Origin: Cellvibrionales bacterium UBA4451
GTDB lineage: Bacteria > Pseudomonadota > Gammaproteobacteria > Pseudomonadales > Porticoccaceae
Reading direction: 5' to 3'
NCBI GenBank assembly: GCA_002390285.1
Contig: DGPB01000002.1
Coordinates: 1-64,000 of the forward strand
DNA length: 64,000 bases
Below the pieces are notes generated by a model. That model saw only the letters and a program-made list of their open reading frames with translations. It was not told where the DNA came from and did not search any database. The position numbers and the translations under genes are program-made. This document shows, one piece after another, positions 62,544 to 64,000 of this stretch (its first letter is position 1; every line of letters begins with the position of its first letter).

Positions 62544-63581
62544 ATGAGATTTGATGTCATGACGCTAGGACCACTGATGCTTGACCTGGATGGGTTGACG
62601 CTGACAACAGATGAAGTGGCACTCATTCAGAACCCCTGGGTGGGTGGCGTGATTTTTTTTGCTCGTAATTTTGAGAACCGTGAGCAAATTATGGGTCTGG
62701 TGGGTGAAATTCGTGTCCTTCGTCCCCAGTTGTTGCTTTGTGTGGATCAGGAGGGTGGACGAGTACAACGTTTTCGTGAGGGTTTTAGTCGTTTGCCGCC
62801 GATGCAACTCCTAGGAGATCGCTTGTGTGAGGGGGAGGCAGATGCTGAGGCGCTTCTTCAGGATACAGGCTGGCTGATGGCTTCAGAGCTGCTGGCCTGC
62901 GGTATAGATTTTAGCTTCGCTCCGGTGTTGGATGTGGATCGGACACAATGTGAGGTCATTGCCGATCGTTCGTTCTCCGATACTCCCGAGCAGGCTATCC
63001 ATGCCGCTAGGGCCTTTATCAAGGGTATGCACGAGGCTGGCATGGCGGCGACAGGTAAGCACTTCCCTGGCCACGGTGGTGTAAGGGCGGATAGCCATCT
63101 TGAAACACCCTATGACAATCGTTCCCTTGAAGCACTACGAAGTCGGGATTTACTCCCTTTTATTCATCTATCAAGTGAGATGGATGCAGTTATGCCAGCT
63201 CATATTATCTTTCCCTCCATCGACTCGGATGCCGTGGGTTTTTCACGCTTTTGGCTACAGACAATACTGCGTAATGAACTGCAGTTTGATGGGGTGATTT
63301 TCAGTGATGATCTCTCCATGAAGGGTGCGGATGTGGCGGGCAGTTATGCCGATAAGGCTCGCTGTGCCCTCCAGGCGGGCTGTGATATGGTGCTGGTGTG
63401 TAACAATCGCCAGGGTGCGCGGGAGGTATTGGATTACCTCGAGCTCAGTGGGGTTGAACCGTCTTCCCGACTATCGAGAATGTCTGCCAGTCAGTCGTTG
63501 AACTGGGAGGACTTGGTCAACAGTGAACGGTGGCAGTCTACTACCGCAGCATTATCGACTCTACAAACATCTTGTCTATAA
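62544..63581 (+). CDS. nagZ: Beta-N-acetylhexosaminidase (peptidoglycan recycling)
   Basis: 345 aa if started at 62544, 340 aa from 62559 (MTLGPLMLDLDG, which matches E. coli NagZ MGPVMLDVEG, so the later start is likelier). GH3 enzyme that removes GlcNAc from anhydro-muropeptides in the cytosol. 'VDQEGGRVQRFREGFSRLPP', 'GKHFPGHGGVRADSH' (general acid/base loop) and nucleophile 'VIFSDDLSMKGAD' are present. Its position near lexA matches Pseudomonas order. Confidence 0.95.
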   Translation: MRFDVMTLGPLMLDLDGLTLTTDEVALIQNPWVGGVIFFARNFENREQIMGLVGEIRVLRPQLLLCVDQEGGRVQRFREGFSRLPPMQLLGDRLCEGEADAEALLQDTGWLMASELLACGIDFSFAPVLDVDRTQCEVIADRSFSDTPEQAIHAARAFIKGMHEAGMAATGKHFPGHGGVRADSHLETPYDNRSLEALRSRDLLPFIHLSSEMDAVMPAHIIFPSIDSDAVGFSRFWLQTILRNELQFDGVIFSDDLSMKGADVAGSYADKARCALQAGCDMVLVCNNRQGAREVLDYLELSGVEPSSRLSRMSASQSLNWEDLVNSERWQSTTAALSTLQTSCL

Positions 63582-63605
63582 ACAACGCAAAAGGAACAGG
63601 TCCCT

Positions 63606-64000
63606 ATGCAACTATTGGAAAACTGGCTAGGTAAACTAATCGACGAACAGCGCCTGTGGATGGTCGAAGTTTTTTTGATTGTCTTTGTCGCGCTAATGCT
63701 TGGCTATTTGGTTAACAAGGTGATTAATTTTCTCGAAAAGCATGCGGCCCGTACCAGTACGGTTTGGGATGATGCGCTGATCGAAGCTTGTCGTCGCCCC
63801 GCAGTTTGGGCCATCTGGATTCTCGGAACCAATATGGCCGCTGCTGTGGCCGCTAGGGTCGCTGAATCAGAACTGTATGACTTCATTGGCCCGGTCAATC
63901 GGGTTGCAGTGATATTCCTCTGTGCTTTGTTCCTGCTAAATCTGATTAAACGAGCTGAGCGGAACCTGATTCATCCGGATTATATGGCCGAGCCGATGGA
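63606..64000 (+). CDS. Mechanosensitive ion channel family protein, partial
   Basis: At least 131 codons from ATG 63606 (AGGAACAGG RBS) to the window edge. Translation begins MQLLENWLGKLIDEQRLWMV, with TM helices near 18-38 (VEVFLIVFVALMLGYLV), 60-80 (AVWAIWILGTNMAAAVAA) and 95-115 (VAVIFLCALFLLNLI), an architecture and sequence style of MscS-type proteins. The conserved pore and beta domain lie beyond the window, so the class is tentative. Confidence 0.65.
   Translation, partial: MQLLENWLGKLIDEQRLWMVEVFLIVFVALMLGYLVNKVINFLEKHAARTSTVWDDALIEACRRPAVWAIWILGTNMAAAVAARVAESELYDFIGPVNRVAVIFLCALFLLNLIKRAERNLIHPDYMAEPM

Noticed and set aside
1..64000. CRISPR array, rRNA operon or intact insertion sequence
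   Set aside because: No regularly spaced 24-40 bp repeats, rRNA sequence or transposase gene is visible.

Overview
The window looks like chromosome from a marine, Pseudomonas-related gammaproteobacterium (possibly Cellvibrionales or Oceanospirillales-like). This is inferred from gene families and order: thrS-infC-rpmI-rplT-pheST-ihfA-merR-tRNA-Pro, topA-DUF6586-lexA-nagZ, a 1.6 kaa NAD-glutamate dehydrogenase, fused RlmKL, RMF and NhaA. No rRNA, CRISPR array or intact insertion sequence was found.

Layout. (1) 1-5150 is the tRNA-proximal end of an integrated element in the 3' end of tRNA-Asn(GTT). All genes are on the minus strand: integrase, unknown 224-aa protein, small HTH-like protein, unknown 'LPPYGK' protein, DUF3987 replication-type protein, short coupled ORF, and a DUF5681 protein cut by the window edge. 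(2) 5.2-9.3 kb holds uvrB, nhaA and tRNA-Val(GAC). (3) 9.3-17 kb is the translation operon region thrS-infC-rpmI-rplT, then pheS-pheT-ihfA-merR and tRNA-Pro(GGG). A decayed phage integrase (17.07-17.74 kb) marks an old insertion scar beside tRNA-Pro. (4) 17.7-28.5 kb carries sugar-nucleotide genes (galU, phosphomannomutase), a TIGR01777 epimerase, a frameshifted thpR, queD, tRNA-Val(TAC)-tRNA-Asp, then nadK, a GlpG-like rhomboid protease, yeaC, DUF2797 and pepN. (5) 28.5-36.5 kb, minus strand, has an orphan ParA and a complete Bat/MoxR operon (moxR, DUF58, DUF4381, batA, a batB-batC fusion, batD). (6) 36.7-46.7 kb has gdhB, rmf, rlmKL, a glutaredoxin-like gene and a SulP transporter whose leader is full of a repeated GGTC motif. 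(7) 46.8-56.5 kb is a mixed stretch: a periplasmic His/Asp/Lys-rich protein, azoR, a small membrane protein, an HSL-type esterase, arfB, an RRM protein, VF530, an MDR reductase, a degenerate methyltransferase, tatD, slt, uspA and a one-TM protein. (8) 56.7-64 kb is topA, DUF6586, a small conserved protein, lexA with putative SOS boxes, a LOG protein, DUF6763, nagZ and the start of a mechanosensitive-channel gene.

Most of the window is ordinary housekeeping DNA. The points most worth a second look are: the thpR reading frame broken at a nine-base homopolymer together with loss of one catalytic histidine; the integrase scar at tRNA-Pro; the uncharacterised genes of the tRNA-Asn element; the repeated motif in front of sulP with relatives at two other intergenic loci; and the AUU start of infC, which a standard ATG call would miss. 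I found nothing I can defend as a wholly new multi-gene system. The best candidates for new biology are the tRNA-Asn element cargo and the fused BatB-BatC protein.
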